Part shown: one piece after another, positions 43,992-53,199 of the stretch
Layout: each line of letters opens with the position of its first letter
Position numbering within the stretch: position 1 is the stretch's first letter
Assembly (NCBI GenBank): GCA_021776565.1
Contig: JAJFFQ010000002.1
Span: 43,805 to 107,804 of the forward strand
DNA length: 64,000 bases
Reading direction: 5' to 3'
From: Robiginitomaculum sp.
GTDB taxonomy: Bacteria; Pseudomonadota; Alphaproteobacteria; Caulobacterales; Maricaulaceae
Translations under genes and position numbers: made by a program
Notes under the pieces: model-generated
What the model was told of the DNA's origin: nothing
Seen by the model: only the letters and a program-made list of their open reading frames with translations
The model's database searches: none

Positions 43992-44690
43992 ATGGGCATT
44001 TGGCGTAGATTTACCGAAATTGCAGCTGGCGCCGCCGGATTTTTTGTTGAATCTGATGATGAGCAACAACCTGGCCGACGTGTTGATAATGCGGGCTATG
44101 CCACCGCACTTATTGCCCTTGGGGCTAAGCTGGCAAAGGCTGATGGCCTGGTGACCGCCGAAGAAATTACCGCCTTTCGTGAAGTGTTTTCGGCGCCGCC
44201 CAGCGCCCAGAACGATGTCGCCCGCCTGTTTAACCTGTTTCGCCAGACTACATTGGGATTTGAGTCCTATGCCAAGCGGGTGGCGCGCAGATTTCGCTGT
44301 TGCCCGGCCATACTGGAAGATATTCTGGATGGCCTGTTCCATATTGCCCGCGCCGATGGCCGGGTTACCGATGACGAGGAAGTATTTCTGAAACAGGTTT
44401 CAGACATTTTCGGGTTTTCGGATCGTGAATACAGACGAATTCGTGCCAGCCGCCTGGGGCGGGAACCCGACGATCCGTATTTAATTTTGGGTATTGACGA
44501 GAGTATTCGTGATTGTGACATCAAGAAAGCCTATCGGCGTATGGCTTCGGCCAACCACCCGGATCGCATTATTGCACGAGGGCTGCCGGCAGAAATGCAG
44601 GGGCTTGCCAGCAGAAAAATGGCAATGATTAACCTGGCTTATGAGAAAATTCTCACTGAACGCGGCCTGGCTCGCGATACTGTGCATTGA
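43992..44690 (+). CDS. DjlA-like protein: TerB domain plus C-terminal J domain
   Basis: TerB-like ALIALGAKLAKADGLVTAEEI; J domain DPYLILGIDESIRDCDIKKAYRRMASANHPDR. Confidence 0.85.
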   Translation: MGIWRRFTEIAAGAAGFFVESDDEQQPGRRVDNAGYATALIALGAKLAKADGLVTAEEITAFREVFSAPPSAQNDVARLFNLFRQTTLGFESYAKRVARRFRCCPAILEDILDGLFHIARADGRVTDDEEVFLKQVSDIFGFSDREYRRIRASRLGREPDDPYLILGIDESIRDCDIKKAYRRMASANHPDRIIARGLPAEMQGLASRKMAMINLAYEKILTERGLARDTVH

Positions 44691-44759
44691 CCTTGGCGCG
44701 TTTCATGCCAAGATAGGGTTATCGCTTTGCCTTGGGGGCAATGACCAGCGGAGAACGCC

Positions 44760-45068
44760 ATGACGACGGCAAAAATTGACCATAACGAGCCTGGCGGGTT
44801 TGCCGCCCGCCTGTTAAAGACAGTGCGCAGCAGTGCGCTTTGGCTGGGAACCGTTGTTTTTGCGGCCCTGGCCGCTTTGGCCGCGTTTTTCTTTGCCCTG
44901 GCTGCCTTGGCCGGAACCTTTATCATTGTTGGCACACTGGCCCTTGTCTGGCTCATTTTTCGTATTGCCGGGTCGCGCCGCCCCAAAGAAACAGGCAATA
45001 CCCTTAATGCGCGTCGTGGGCCTCATGGCTGGACAGTGGACGGTATTGGGCCATTTGGCTCGCGCTAA
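44760..45068 (+). CDS. Small hydrophobic membrane protein, unknown
   Basis: ORF upstream of ampD on the same strand with two hydrophobic helices. Confidence 0.55.
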   Translation: MTTAKIDHNEPGGFAARLLKTVRSSALWLGTVVFAALAALAAFFFALAALAGTFIIVGTLALVWLIFRIAGSRRPKETGNTLNARRGPHGWTVDGIGPFGSR

Positions 45069-45084
45069 TCCACTATAAACGGCT

Positions 45085-45774
45085 ATGATTCTCACAGCCC
45101 CCTCGCCCAATTTTAACCACCGCACCCTGCCCATTTCCATGCTGGTGCTGCATTATACCGGCATGAAAACCGGCGTAGAGGCGCTGGCCAGATTGCGCGA
45201 CCCGACTGCTAAAGTGTCTGCCCATTACCTGATCGAGGAAGATGGGCACATATTTGCAATGGTTGCCGAGCACCAGCGCGCTTGGCACGCGGGCCTTGGC
45301 TGCTGGCGGGGTATTACTGACGTTAACTCAGCCTCTATTGGCATAGAGATCGTCAATGGTGGCCACGATTTTGGCTTGCCCTCCTTTGCAGAACCACAAA
45401 TCAAAGCCGTTATTACACTGGGCCTTGAGATCGTGAAGCGCCACAATATCGCAGCTCATAATATTGTTGGCCATTCTGACATTGCGCCGGGGCGTAAAAC
45501 TGATCCCGGCGAGCACTTCCCCTGGCAACATCTGGCTAAAACCGGTTTGGGCCAATGGCCAAAACATTCCGATTTACCCGTGGATAATGCCAAATTGTAC
45601 AATGACCTTGCCCATATTGGGTATGGGTTTGATAATGCCAATGCAGCCGACATCATCACCGCCTTTCAGCGCCATTTTCTGCCCGAGGCTATTTCCGGGC
45701 AGCCCTGCGCGCAAACGTGCGCACTGGCCCACACTCTGGCCAGACTGACCCCGGGTCTTGACGACGCGCCGTAA
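45085..45774 (+). CDS. ampD: N-acetylmuramoyl-L-alanine amidase, AmpD-like
   Basis: LVLHYTGMKTGVEAL, RAWHAGLGCWRGITDVNSASIGIEIVN, VGHSDIAPGRKTDPGEHFPW. Confidence 0.93.
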   Translation: MILTAPSPNFNHRTLPISMLVLHYTGMKTGVEALARLRDPTAKVSAHYLIEEDGHIFAMVAEHQRAWHAGLGCWRGITDVNSASIGIEIVNGGHDFGLPSFAEPQIKAVITLGLEIVKRHNIAAHNIVGHSDIAPGRKTDPGEHFPWQHLAKTGLGQWPKHSDLPVDNAKLYNDLAHIGYGFDNANAADIITAFQRHFLPEAISGQPCAQTCALAHTLARLTPGLDDAP

Positions 45775-45791
45775 ATCGCCTTGTTAGCAAC

Positions 45792-46172
<381 letters not shown>

Positions 46173-46359
46173 TTTTCTTTGTGCTATCGCCTCACCAGTA
46201 ACGCGTACTGGTGGGGCAATATGAGCACGGGTTTCTTGTGCTTAACATAACTCAGCCTCATGCTGAGCTTATCGAAGGAGAGGTGTCATACCAGTACCCT
46301 GTGCTGGTATAACAAATAAAATTGTATGATTTAGTGTAACCTGACCCTAAACTGGTTTT

Positions 46360-46950
46360 ATGAAAACAACAAAAACGCCGGACGAATATTATCAGACCAA
46401 CAGGGACTGGCAGGATGAGGTCAATTCTTTACGCGCAATACTGTTGGATACAGAACTGGTCGAGGAGATAAAATGGGGGGCGCCTTGCTACACATTTCAG
46501 GGCAAAAACGTCGTGGGCCTTGGGGCGTTCAAAAAGTACTACGGCCTCTGGTTTCATCAGGGCGTGTTACTGGCCGATAATTCCGGGGTGCTCATCAATG
46601 CCCAGGAAGGCAAGACAAACGCCCTGCGCCAATGGCGCATGACCTCTATTGACGACATTAACCCGTCCATGATTACCGCCTATGTAGACGAAGCCATTGC
46701 CTTGGCTAAAGCAGGAAAATCTGTAAAGCCAGCGCGCAATCAACCCCTGACGATACCAGATGAACTTGCGCGGGTTTTAGAAGAAAATCCGAAGGTGAAA
46801 ACGGCCTTTATTAACCTGAAACCCGGATTACAACGCGAATATGCAGACTATATTATCGAGGCCAAACGAGCACCAACAAAGCAGCGACGCATTGAAAAAA
46901 TGCTGCCCATGATCCTGGCTGGCAAGGGCTTGAACGATAAATACCGCTAG
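46360..46950 (+). CDS. YdeI/OmdA-DUF1801 family protein
   Basis: DWQDEVNSLRAILLDTELVEEIKWGAPCYTFQGKNVVGLGAFKKYYGLWFHQG; C-terminal YdeI-like YADYIIEAKRAPTKQRRIEKML. Confidence 0.85.
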   Translation: MKTTKTPDEYYQTNRDWQDEVNSLRAILLDTELVEEIKWGAPCYTFQGKNVVGLGAFKKYYGLWFHQGVLLADNSGVLINAQEGKTNALRQWRMTSIDDINPSMITAYVDEAIALAKAGKSVKPARNQPLTIPDELARVLEENPKVKTAFINLKPGLQREYADYIIEAKRAPTKQRRIEKMLPMILAGKGLNDKYR

Positions 46951-46962
46951 GCGCGCACTCCC

Positions 46963-49809
46963 CTAATGCGCGATATCCCAGTTAAGCCCGGCACCGCTAT
47001 CGACCACCAAAGGCACGGATAGTTCCAGTGCCGGTGCGCAGGCGGTTTCCATAATTTTACCTGCCAGAGCGGCCAGATCATCGGCCTGATCCTCACGCAC
47101 TTCAAATACCAGTTCATCATGCACCTGCAACAACATGCGCGCATCCAGCCCCGAAGCGGCCAATGCGTCCGGCATACGGATCATGGCCCGGCGCATAATA
47201 TCGGCGGCGGAACCCTGTATGGGTGCATTGATGGCCTGACGCTCGGAAAACGCCCGGCGCGCCGGGTTTTTATCGGCAATACCAGGCACCGTACAACGTC
47301 GCCCGAACAGGGTTTCCACATAACCCTGCTGGTGGGCAATGGCCTTTGTTTGCTCCATATATTCAGCAATACCGGGGAATTTTTCAAAATAGGCCTTGAT
47401 ATAATCCGCAGCCTCACCGCGCCCGATGCCCAATTGATTGGCTAATCCAAAGGCGGAAATACCATAGATAATGCCAAAATTGATTGCCTTGGCCTGACGA
47501 CGGATCATCGGATCCATGCCCTCTACCGGCACCCCGAATATCTCGGATGCGGTCATGGCATGGATGTCCAGCCCGGCGGCAAAGGCGTCTTGCAGCGCAT
47601 CAACCCGGGCGATGTGTGCCAGTACCCGCAACTCGATCTGCGAGTAATCGGCGCTCAGCAAAAGATATCCCGGTTCGGCAATAAAGGCCGAGCGGATTTT
47701 GCGCCCTTCTTCGGTGCGGATCGGGATATTCATTAAATTGGGGTCTGAGGAGGACAAGCGCCCGGTCGAGGTTGAGGCCAGCATAAACGAGGTGTGTACG
47801 CGGCCCGTTGCCGGATCAATGGCCCTGGCCAGCGCATCGGTATAGGTGGATTTAAGCTTTTGCAATTGCCGCCATTTCAGTAATACCTGCGGCAGCTCAT
47901 GCCCCGCCGCCGCCAGCTCGTCCAGCACTTTTGCATCGGTTTTCCACGCCCCGGTTTTGGTTTTTTTACCCTTGGGTAGGGCCATTTCATCAAATAAAAT
48001 CTCACCCAGTTGTTTGGGCGATGACAGATTGAACGAACGCCCGGCAAGGCCATAGGCCTGGGTTTCATAAGCCCCCATGCGCGTGGCAAAATCACCCGAT
48101 AATGTGGCAAGAGCCGTTCGATCCACCTTGACGCCGGCCAGTTCCATGGTGCTAAGCACTTGCGGCATGGGCCGTTCCAGCGTCTCGTACACCGTGTGCA
48201 TGGCATTGTCGGCAAGTTTTGGTTTTAAGCATTGCCACAGGCGTAAAGTTACATCTGCATCTTCGGCGGCATATTCTGTGGCCGGTTTCAGATCAATCTG
48301 GTCGAAGCTGATTTGCGCCTTGCCAATGCCGGCAACCTCCTTGAACGGTACAGGTGCGTGGCCCAGATGCAGTTTTGATAACTCATCCATGCCATGGCCA
48401 TGCAGGGTGCCATCCTCGACGTAAGACAGCAGCATGGTGTCATCAAATGGTGCAATATCAATGCCATAGCGGTGCAACACCCCCAGGTCATATTTGATAT
48501 TCTGACCGATTTTGAGAACAGACGGGCTTTCCAGCAAAGGCTTTAATGCTGCCATTGCGCTCTGCATGGGTATCTGGTCTGGCACTGTGGTCAGCAAGTC
48601 ACCCGCAGCACCATGGCGAAGTGGAATGTAGCACGCCTGGCCCGGCGCTATGGCCAGCGAGACCCCGACCAGATTGGCAGAGGTAGACGAGAGGGCGTCG
48701 GTTTCTGTATCCACCGCCACCACCCGCGCCGCAAAGCTACGCGCCACCCAATCCTTCAGCGTGGCCAGATCCTGCACACACACATAGATAGATCGGTCGA
48801 TACTCCCCTGGGGATTTTTGGCTTGTGCAAGTTTACCCGTATCATTGGCATTGCCCGGGTTTGGGCCAGCAATGGGATATTCAGTATAGGTATCATCGCC
48901 AGTATCATCCACCTGAAGGCTCTGGCGCACCCGGCGGCTGAACGCGGTGAATTCCATCTCTTCCAAGAATGACAAGAGCCGACCGACCTGGGGTTCCTCG
49001 GCACCAAAATCCTGCACAGGTTCTGGCAAGGGTGCATCGGTGCGCAAGGTCACCAGCTCGCGGCTGATACGCGCAAGATCAGCAAATTCGATCAGGTTCT
49101 CCCGACGTTTGTTTTGCTTGATCTCGCCGGCCCGCGCCAGCAATTCATCAAGCGAGCCATATTCATTGATAAGCAGGGCTGCGGTTTTGATGCCAATGCC
49201 CGGCACGCCCGGAACATTATCGGCACTATCCCCGGCCAGTGCCTGTACCTCGATGACTTTTTCCGGCCCGACGCCAAATTTTTCCACCACTTCGCCAGGG
49301 CCGATACGGCGCGATTTCATGGTGTCATACATGCTGATGCGTGTCCCAACCAATTGCATCAAGTCCTTGTCCGATGAAATTATGGTGGTGTTGGCGCCAA
49401 CACGTTCGGCATGGCGGGCATAACTGGCGATCAGGTCATCAGCCTCCAGCCCCTGCACTTCGATTGAGGGCAGACCAAAGGCACGGGTGGCGTCGCGGAC
49501 AAGCGCAAATTGCGGCACCAGATCCTCGGGTGCAGGAGGGCGGTGAGCCTTGTACTCAGGGTAAATATCGCTACGAAAAGTTTTGCCCTTGGCATCAAAA
49601 ATCACCGCCAGATGGGTGGCTTTTTCACCGTGCAACATATCCTCAACAAGCTTCCACAGCATGTTGCAATACCCCGAGACCGCACCCACGGGCATACCGT
49701 CTGATTTACGCGTAAGGGGCGGCAAGGCATGATAAGCCCTAAATATATAACCCGAACCATCCACTAAAACCAAATGGCTATCGTCGGTTAAGGATCGAAG
49801 GACTGCCAT
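46963..49809 (-). CDS. polA: DNA polymerase I (5'-3' exo, 3'-5' exo, polymerase)
   Basis: LVDGSGYIFRAYHALPPLTRKSDGMPVGAV; VAVDTETDALSS; SADYSQIELRVLAHIA, RRQAKAINFGIIYGISAFGLA. Confidence 0.97.
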   Translation of the reverse strand: MAVLRSLTDDSHLVLVDGSGYIFRAYHALPPLTRKSDGMPVGAVSGYCNMLWKLVEDMLHGEKATHLAVIFDAKGKTFRSDIYPEYKAHRPPAPEDLVPQFALVRDATRAFGLPSIEVQGLEADDLIASYARHAERVGANTTIISSDKDLMQLVGTRISMYDTMKSRRIGPGEVVEKFGVGPEKVIEVQALAGDSADNVPGVPGIGIKTAALLINEYGSLDELLARAGEIKQNKRRENLIEFADLARISRELVTLRTDAPLPEPVQDFGAEEPQVGRLLSFLEEMEFTAFSRRVRQSLQVDDTGDDTYTEYPIAGPNPGNANDTGKLAQAKNPQGSIDRSIYVCVQDLATLKDWVARSFAARVVAVDTETDALSSTSANLVGVSLAIAPGQACYIPLRHGAAGDLLTTVPDQIPMQSAMAALKPLLESPSVLKIGQNIKYDLGVLHRYGIDIAPFDDTMLLSYVEDGTLHGHGMDELSKLHLGHAPVPFKEVAGIGKAQISFDQIDLKPATEYAAEDADVTLRLWQCLKPKLADNAMHTVYETLERPMPQVLSTMELAGVKVDRTALATLSGDFATRMGAYETQAYGLAGRSFNLSSPKQLGEILFDEMALPKGKKTKTGAWKTDAKVLDELAAAGHELPQVLLKWRQLQKLKSTYTDALARAIDPATGRVHTSFMLASTSTGRLSSSDPNLMNIPIRTEEGRKIRSAFIAEPGYLLLSADYSQIELRVLAHIARVDALQDAFAAGLDIHAMTASEIFGVPVEGMDPMIRRQAKAINFGIIYGISAFGLANQLGIGRGEAADYIKAYFEKFPGIAEYMEQTKAIAHQQGYVETLFGRRCTVPGIADKNPARRAFSERQAINAPIQGSAADIMRRAMIRMPDALAASGLDARMLLQVHDELVFEVREDQADDLAALAGKIMETACAPALELSVPLVVDSGAGLNWDIAH

Positions 49810-49895
49810 ATATTTTATCTTCCCTGATGCGCTTCAATCATGCGGGCGCAGACGCGCGGATGCAATGGTCTTTGTTGGAAACTTGCGGTTTTGAT

Positions 49896-49975
49896 TGTCA
49901 TTACCGGGCTTGTCCCGATAATCCAGAGTGGCATGGAAACCTGACTGGATTACCCGAATAAACCGGGTAATGACA
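49896..49975. repeat. Nested palindromic intergenic repeat
   Basis: Outer arms TGTCATTACC (49896-49905)/GGTAATGACA (49966-49975); inner TAATCCAG (49919-49926)/CTGGATTA (49945-49952). Confidence 0.85.
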
Positions 49976-50048
49976 GAATGCGTTGATGAGGGTTAGGGAC
50001 AGGCTCGGGCAATCAAGCAATGTACATAAACGAAAACACTGCACAGTA

Positions 50049-50076
50049 TTGACATTCATTTATTTCGTTGTATATA
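50049..50076 (+). promoter_or_regulatory. Sigma70-like promoter of the Xre operon
   Basis: TTGACA (50049-50054), 16-nt spacer, TATATA (50071-50076). Confidence 0.6.
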
Positions 50077-50112
50077 TATAACAATTGATATTGATAGTAA
50101 GGCGTATTGCCA

Positions 50113-50364
50113 ATGGTACACAATCGAATAAAGTTGTTACGCACCGAGCGAAATTTCAGCCGACAAGACCTGGCCGACGCTGTTGGCGTGAACTTTCAAA
50201 CCATAGGTTATCTGGAACGTGGTGATTATAACGCCTCGCTGGAACTGGCATTAAAACTGAGCGCTCTGTTCAGACTACCATTGGAGGAGGTTTTTTCGCT
50301 GACCGAATTTGTACCCCTCTCGCAACAATTACGTCAAAACCTGAAGCAGGAAAAGGAGGGCTGA
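50113..50364 (+). CDS. Small Xre-family HTH regulator
   Basis: NRIKLLRTERNFSRQDLADAVGVNFQTIGYLERGDYNASLELALKLSALF. Confidence 0.88.
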   Translation: MVHNRIKLLRTERNFSRQDLADAVGVNFQTIGYLERGDYNASLELALKLSALFRLPLEEVFSLTEFVPLSQQLRQNLKQEKEG

Positions 50365-50365
50365 T

Positions 50366-50821
50366 ATGTCCACCCATCAAAACACTTCCCCAATCTGGAA
50401 TGTCACTTATGCCCGCAGTCTCTCACTCATTGCCCTTATGCTGCCCATTATTGGTGGTGTTGTTTATCATGAATATGGGCAGCATTTTATCGGACGGGCA
50501 TTGCATGCGTTCAGTGTCATAACCCTGTTTCTTATGCCTGTTATGTTCAGAGAGACCCTTAATTTGGTTTTCAAAAGCAGGGGCTTGAAAGATGAATTAC
50601 AACAAAGCTGGCACGACCAGGCGGTGCGAAAATCCTATCGCGTTGTTATCGGGATCGCCTGGGTTTTGTTTTTAATTGCTGCATTTGCAACAAAATGGGC
50701 GATAAGCACTGAAGAATTAAGCGACCTCATGATGACGTTTTCCATGATAACCATCGCCTATGCCTTTATCGTTCCGTTTAGTTTCCTCGTCTGGTCAGTC
50801 AAACCATTGAGCGATGAGTAA
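50366..50821 (+). CDS. Four-TM membrane protein, paralogue of next gene
   Basis: Starts 1 nt after the HTH stop; ARSLSLIALMLPIIGGVVYHEYG ... SFLVWSVKPLSDE. Confidence 0.7.
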   Translation: MSTHQNTSPIWNVTYARSLSLIALMLPIIGGVVYHEYGQHFIGRALHAFSVITLFLMPVMFRETLNLVFKSRGLKDELQQSWHDQAVRKSYRVVIGIAWVLFLIAAFATKWAISTEELSDLMMTFSMITIAYAFIVPFSFLVWSVKPLSDE

Positions 50822-50866
50822 TGCGCCATGTTGGCGCAATTCCAACCTTATCGAAGGAGAGTAGAA

Positions 50867-51343
50867 ATGAACTCTAGCGACACACAAAACTTGCCTGTTT
50901 CATGGAATCCCGGCGCTGCGCGCACTCTTGGCGCTATCGCATTTATCATGCCGATAATCGGAGCATTACTATACCATGTAGATAGTGTTTCTGAAATCGG
51001 TCAGGCACGTTTTTTCATGAGTGTGCGCGGTGCCCTTATCGTCGGAGGTCTGGCCTCCATGATGTTTATGCCAAGGGCGTTCCGGCGCATTCTTGACAGC
51101 AAGGGCATTGCCGACGAACATGAATTATACCGACGCGCCCGCACGTTTCATACCTCATATAAACTGACCATGCTGGTCACCCTCATCTTGATTGTGATTG
51201 CCGGTTTCGCGGCTAATGAGGGGCTTGGCGGAAGGGATATGCGCAATTTACTTGTCACGGTCGGCATGTTGGTTGTGGTATATTCGATGGTTATTCCATT
51301 CAATATTCTTGCCTGGACCATGATCCCGCCCGACGAAGAATAA
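50867..51343 (+). CDS. Four-TM membrane protein, paralogue of preceding gene
   Basis: ATG 50867; ARTLGAIAFIMPIIGALLYHVDS ... NILAWTMIPPDEE. Confidence 0.7.
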   Translation: MNSSDTQNLPVSWNPGAARTLGAIAFIMPIIGALLYHVDSVSEIGQARFFMSVRGALIVGGLASMMFMPRAFRRILDSKGIADEHELYRRARTFHTSYKLTMLVTLILIVIAGFAANEGLGGRDMRNLLVTVGMLVVVYSMVIPFNILAWTMIPPDEE

Positions 51344-51430
51344 CCGCCCCGCAGCTTACCATTCAATGACCTGCCCAAAGCAGGCCACGGGGAAGCTGTG
51401 CCTAAACCATCTAAATCAAGGAGAAAAAAC

Positions 51431-52657
51431 ATGTTTAATTTCAACAAGAAAAAACTGAAGCCAGGTCATATGCTTTTGCTGGTACTGGCTGTCATTATAC
51501 CAACCACAATACAGTCAAATCATGCAAGAGCCGAACAAACCCTGGGACCGCAAAACACCGCCCGCACAATCACCCACACCATACAGTCACAATTCCCCGA
51601 ACAGCAACGCCATATCAGCGTGCATCTGCCCAAGGGTTATGCAGACAATGCCGATACACGCTATCCAGTGCTTTATATCCTCGATGCTGAAACCAATATG
51701 GATTTTACCATCGCCGTCGTCGATTTCTTGAGTGAAGGCGGGCAAATACCGGCAATGATAATTGTTGGCATTCATGCAGACGGCACCCGTGACGTGGATT
51801 ATCTGCCTAAACTTACCGACCCAGAATCACTAAAAACCGGTCTTTCCGGAGAGGCAAACCATTTTTTAACCTCTATTGAAAATGAGGTTATCCCGTTAGT
51901 GCAAAAAACCTATCGCACCACGGATTTTCGCCTGATCTCCGGTCATTCCTATGGCGGGTTGTTTGTAACCTATGCCTTGACGCAAAACCCAAAACTGTTT
52001 GCCGGTTATTTCGCCCAAAGCCCGTATTTCATGGAAGCCATAACCAGATTTTCCCTAACCAGGCTGGATGTCATGCTGCAAAATAACCCTGACATGCAGG
52101 GCGCCTATTTCATGACCCTTGGTAATGAACCGCTCCTGGCCAAGGGCTTTGCGCAGGTCGGTAACCTTTTGAAAGATAAAGCCCCCAAATCCATGCTGTA
52201 TGCCAGCACACATCAGAGCGGCAGAGATCATATGCAAACCCGCATGATAGGCATTTATGAGGCGCTGGAGCAGTATTTTGCCAAAGACTGGCCCATAATA
52301 GCGGCCATAGAGAGCGGTAACATAACCGCGCATTTTGATGGCCTTGCCAGCAAATACGGCACCAGGCCGCGCTATGAACTCAATGCCTTCGTCCAAGCCA
52401 TACAAGGGCTGTTGCAAACGGGTAAAGTTGGGCCCGGAACAGAACTTTCACAAGAATTTGTCAACCAGCACCCGGACTCGCCATTCTCTCACTTCTTGTT
52501 GTTCAACGCCTATGCCATGGGTGGAAACCGCGATAATGCTTTACGGGAAGTCAATGCGGCGATAAAAATCATTGATGAGACACCGGAGCCGAGCATGGAA
52601 ATGAAACAGCTCTACCCGCAATTAAAGCAGGTTCAAAAACAATTAGGCGGGGAATAG
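51431..52657 (+). CDS. Secreted alpha/beta hydrolase, Fes/IroE-like esterase (esterase D superfamily)
   Basis: QRHISVHLPKGYADNADTRYPVLYILDAETN; nucleophile elbow ISGHSYGGLFVTYAL. Confidence 0.85.
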   Translation: MFNFNKKKLKPGHMLLLVLAVIIPTTIQSNHARAEQTLGPQNTARTITHTIQSQFPEQQRHISVHLPKGYADNADTRYPVLYILDAETNMDFTIAVVDFLSEGGQIPAMIIVGIHADGTRDVDYLPKLTDPESLKTGLSGEANHFLTSIENEVIPLVQKTYRTTDFRLISGHSYGGLFVTYALTQNPKLFAGYFAQSPYFMEAITRFSLTRLDVMLQNNPDMQGAYFMTLGNEPLLAKGFAQVGNLLKDKAPKSMLYASTHQSGRDHMQTRMIGIYEALEQYFAKDWPIIAAIESGNITAHFDGLASKYGTRPRYELNAFVQAIQGLLQTGKVGPGTELSQEFVNQHPDSPFSHFLLFNAYAMGGNRDNALREVNAAIKIIDETPEPSMEMKQLYPQLKQVQKQLGGE

Positions 52658-52713
52658 CAAAATAAATGGCCGGGGTCTCTGTGTCTCGGTCACCCAGCAG
52701 GAGGAGAATTATT

Positions 52714-53094
52714 ATGCCCAACAAGCTAGTCCATTTTGCTATTGAGGCCGACGATGTGGATCGCGCCCGCGATTTCTATCAAAGCGTGTTTAACTGGCAG
52801 TTTGAACCCTGGGGGCCACCTGAATTTTACCTCATCCATGAAGCCGGTATTCATGGCGCTTTGCAAAAACGCAGCACGCCCCTTGCCCATGGTTGCAAGG
52901 GGTTTGAATGTTCCATCGCCGTGGATGACCTGCGCGCCAGCATGAAAGCGATTGAGGCGGCGGGCGGACAGCTTATAGGCGAGCCACACACCATACCCAC
53001 GGTGGGAGAACTGATCCAGTTCACCGATACCGAGGGCAATCAGGCCATCATCGTGCAGTATGAACCCGAGGCGCAAAAACAATTGGGGCTTTAG
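52714..53094 (+). CDS. VOC family (glyoxalase-like) protein
   Basis: MPNKLVHFAIEADDVDRARDFYQSVFNWQFEPWG; RBS AGGAGGAG upstream. Confidence 0.9.
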   Translation: MPNKLVHFAIEADDVDRARDFYQSVFNWQFEPWGPPEFYLIHEAGIHGALQKRSTPLAHGCKGFECSIAVDDLRASMKAIEAAGGQLIGEPHTIPTVGELIQFTDTEGNQAIIVQYEPEAQKQLGL

Positions 53095-53133
53095 GTTGTG
53101 GCCCCATAAACAGGATCACAATTGTATACAAAG

Positions 53134-53164
53134 AAAAAAGGGGCAAACCAGACTGGCTTGCCCC
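53134..53164 (-). terminator. Rho-independent terminator of the TonB/TPR operon
   Basis: GGGGCAA/TTGCCCC stem with a T-run downstream on the minus strand. Confidence 0.75.
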
Positions 53165-53199
53165 CTACGATCTGTTTAACCTGAAAGGGCTAACTCATT

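Noticed and set aside
46186-46330. Region after rnpB as an additional ncRNA
   Set aside because: Only short palindromes; no conserved RNA family recognised, so reported as repeats only
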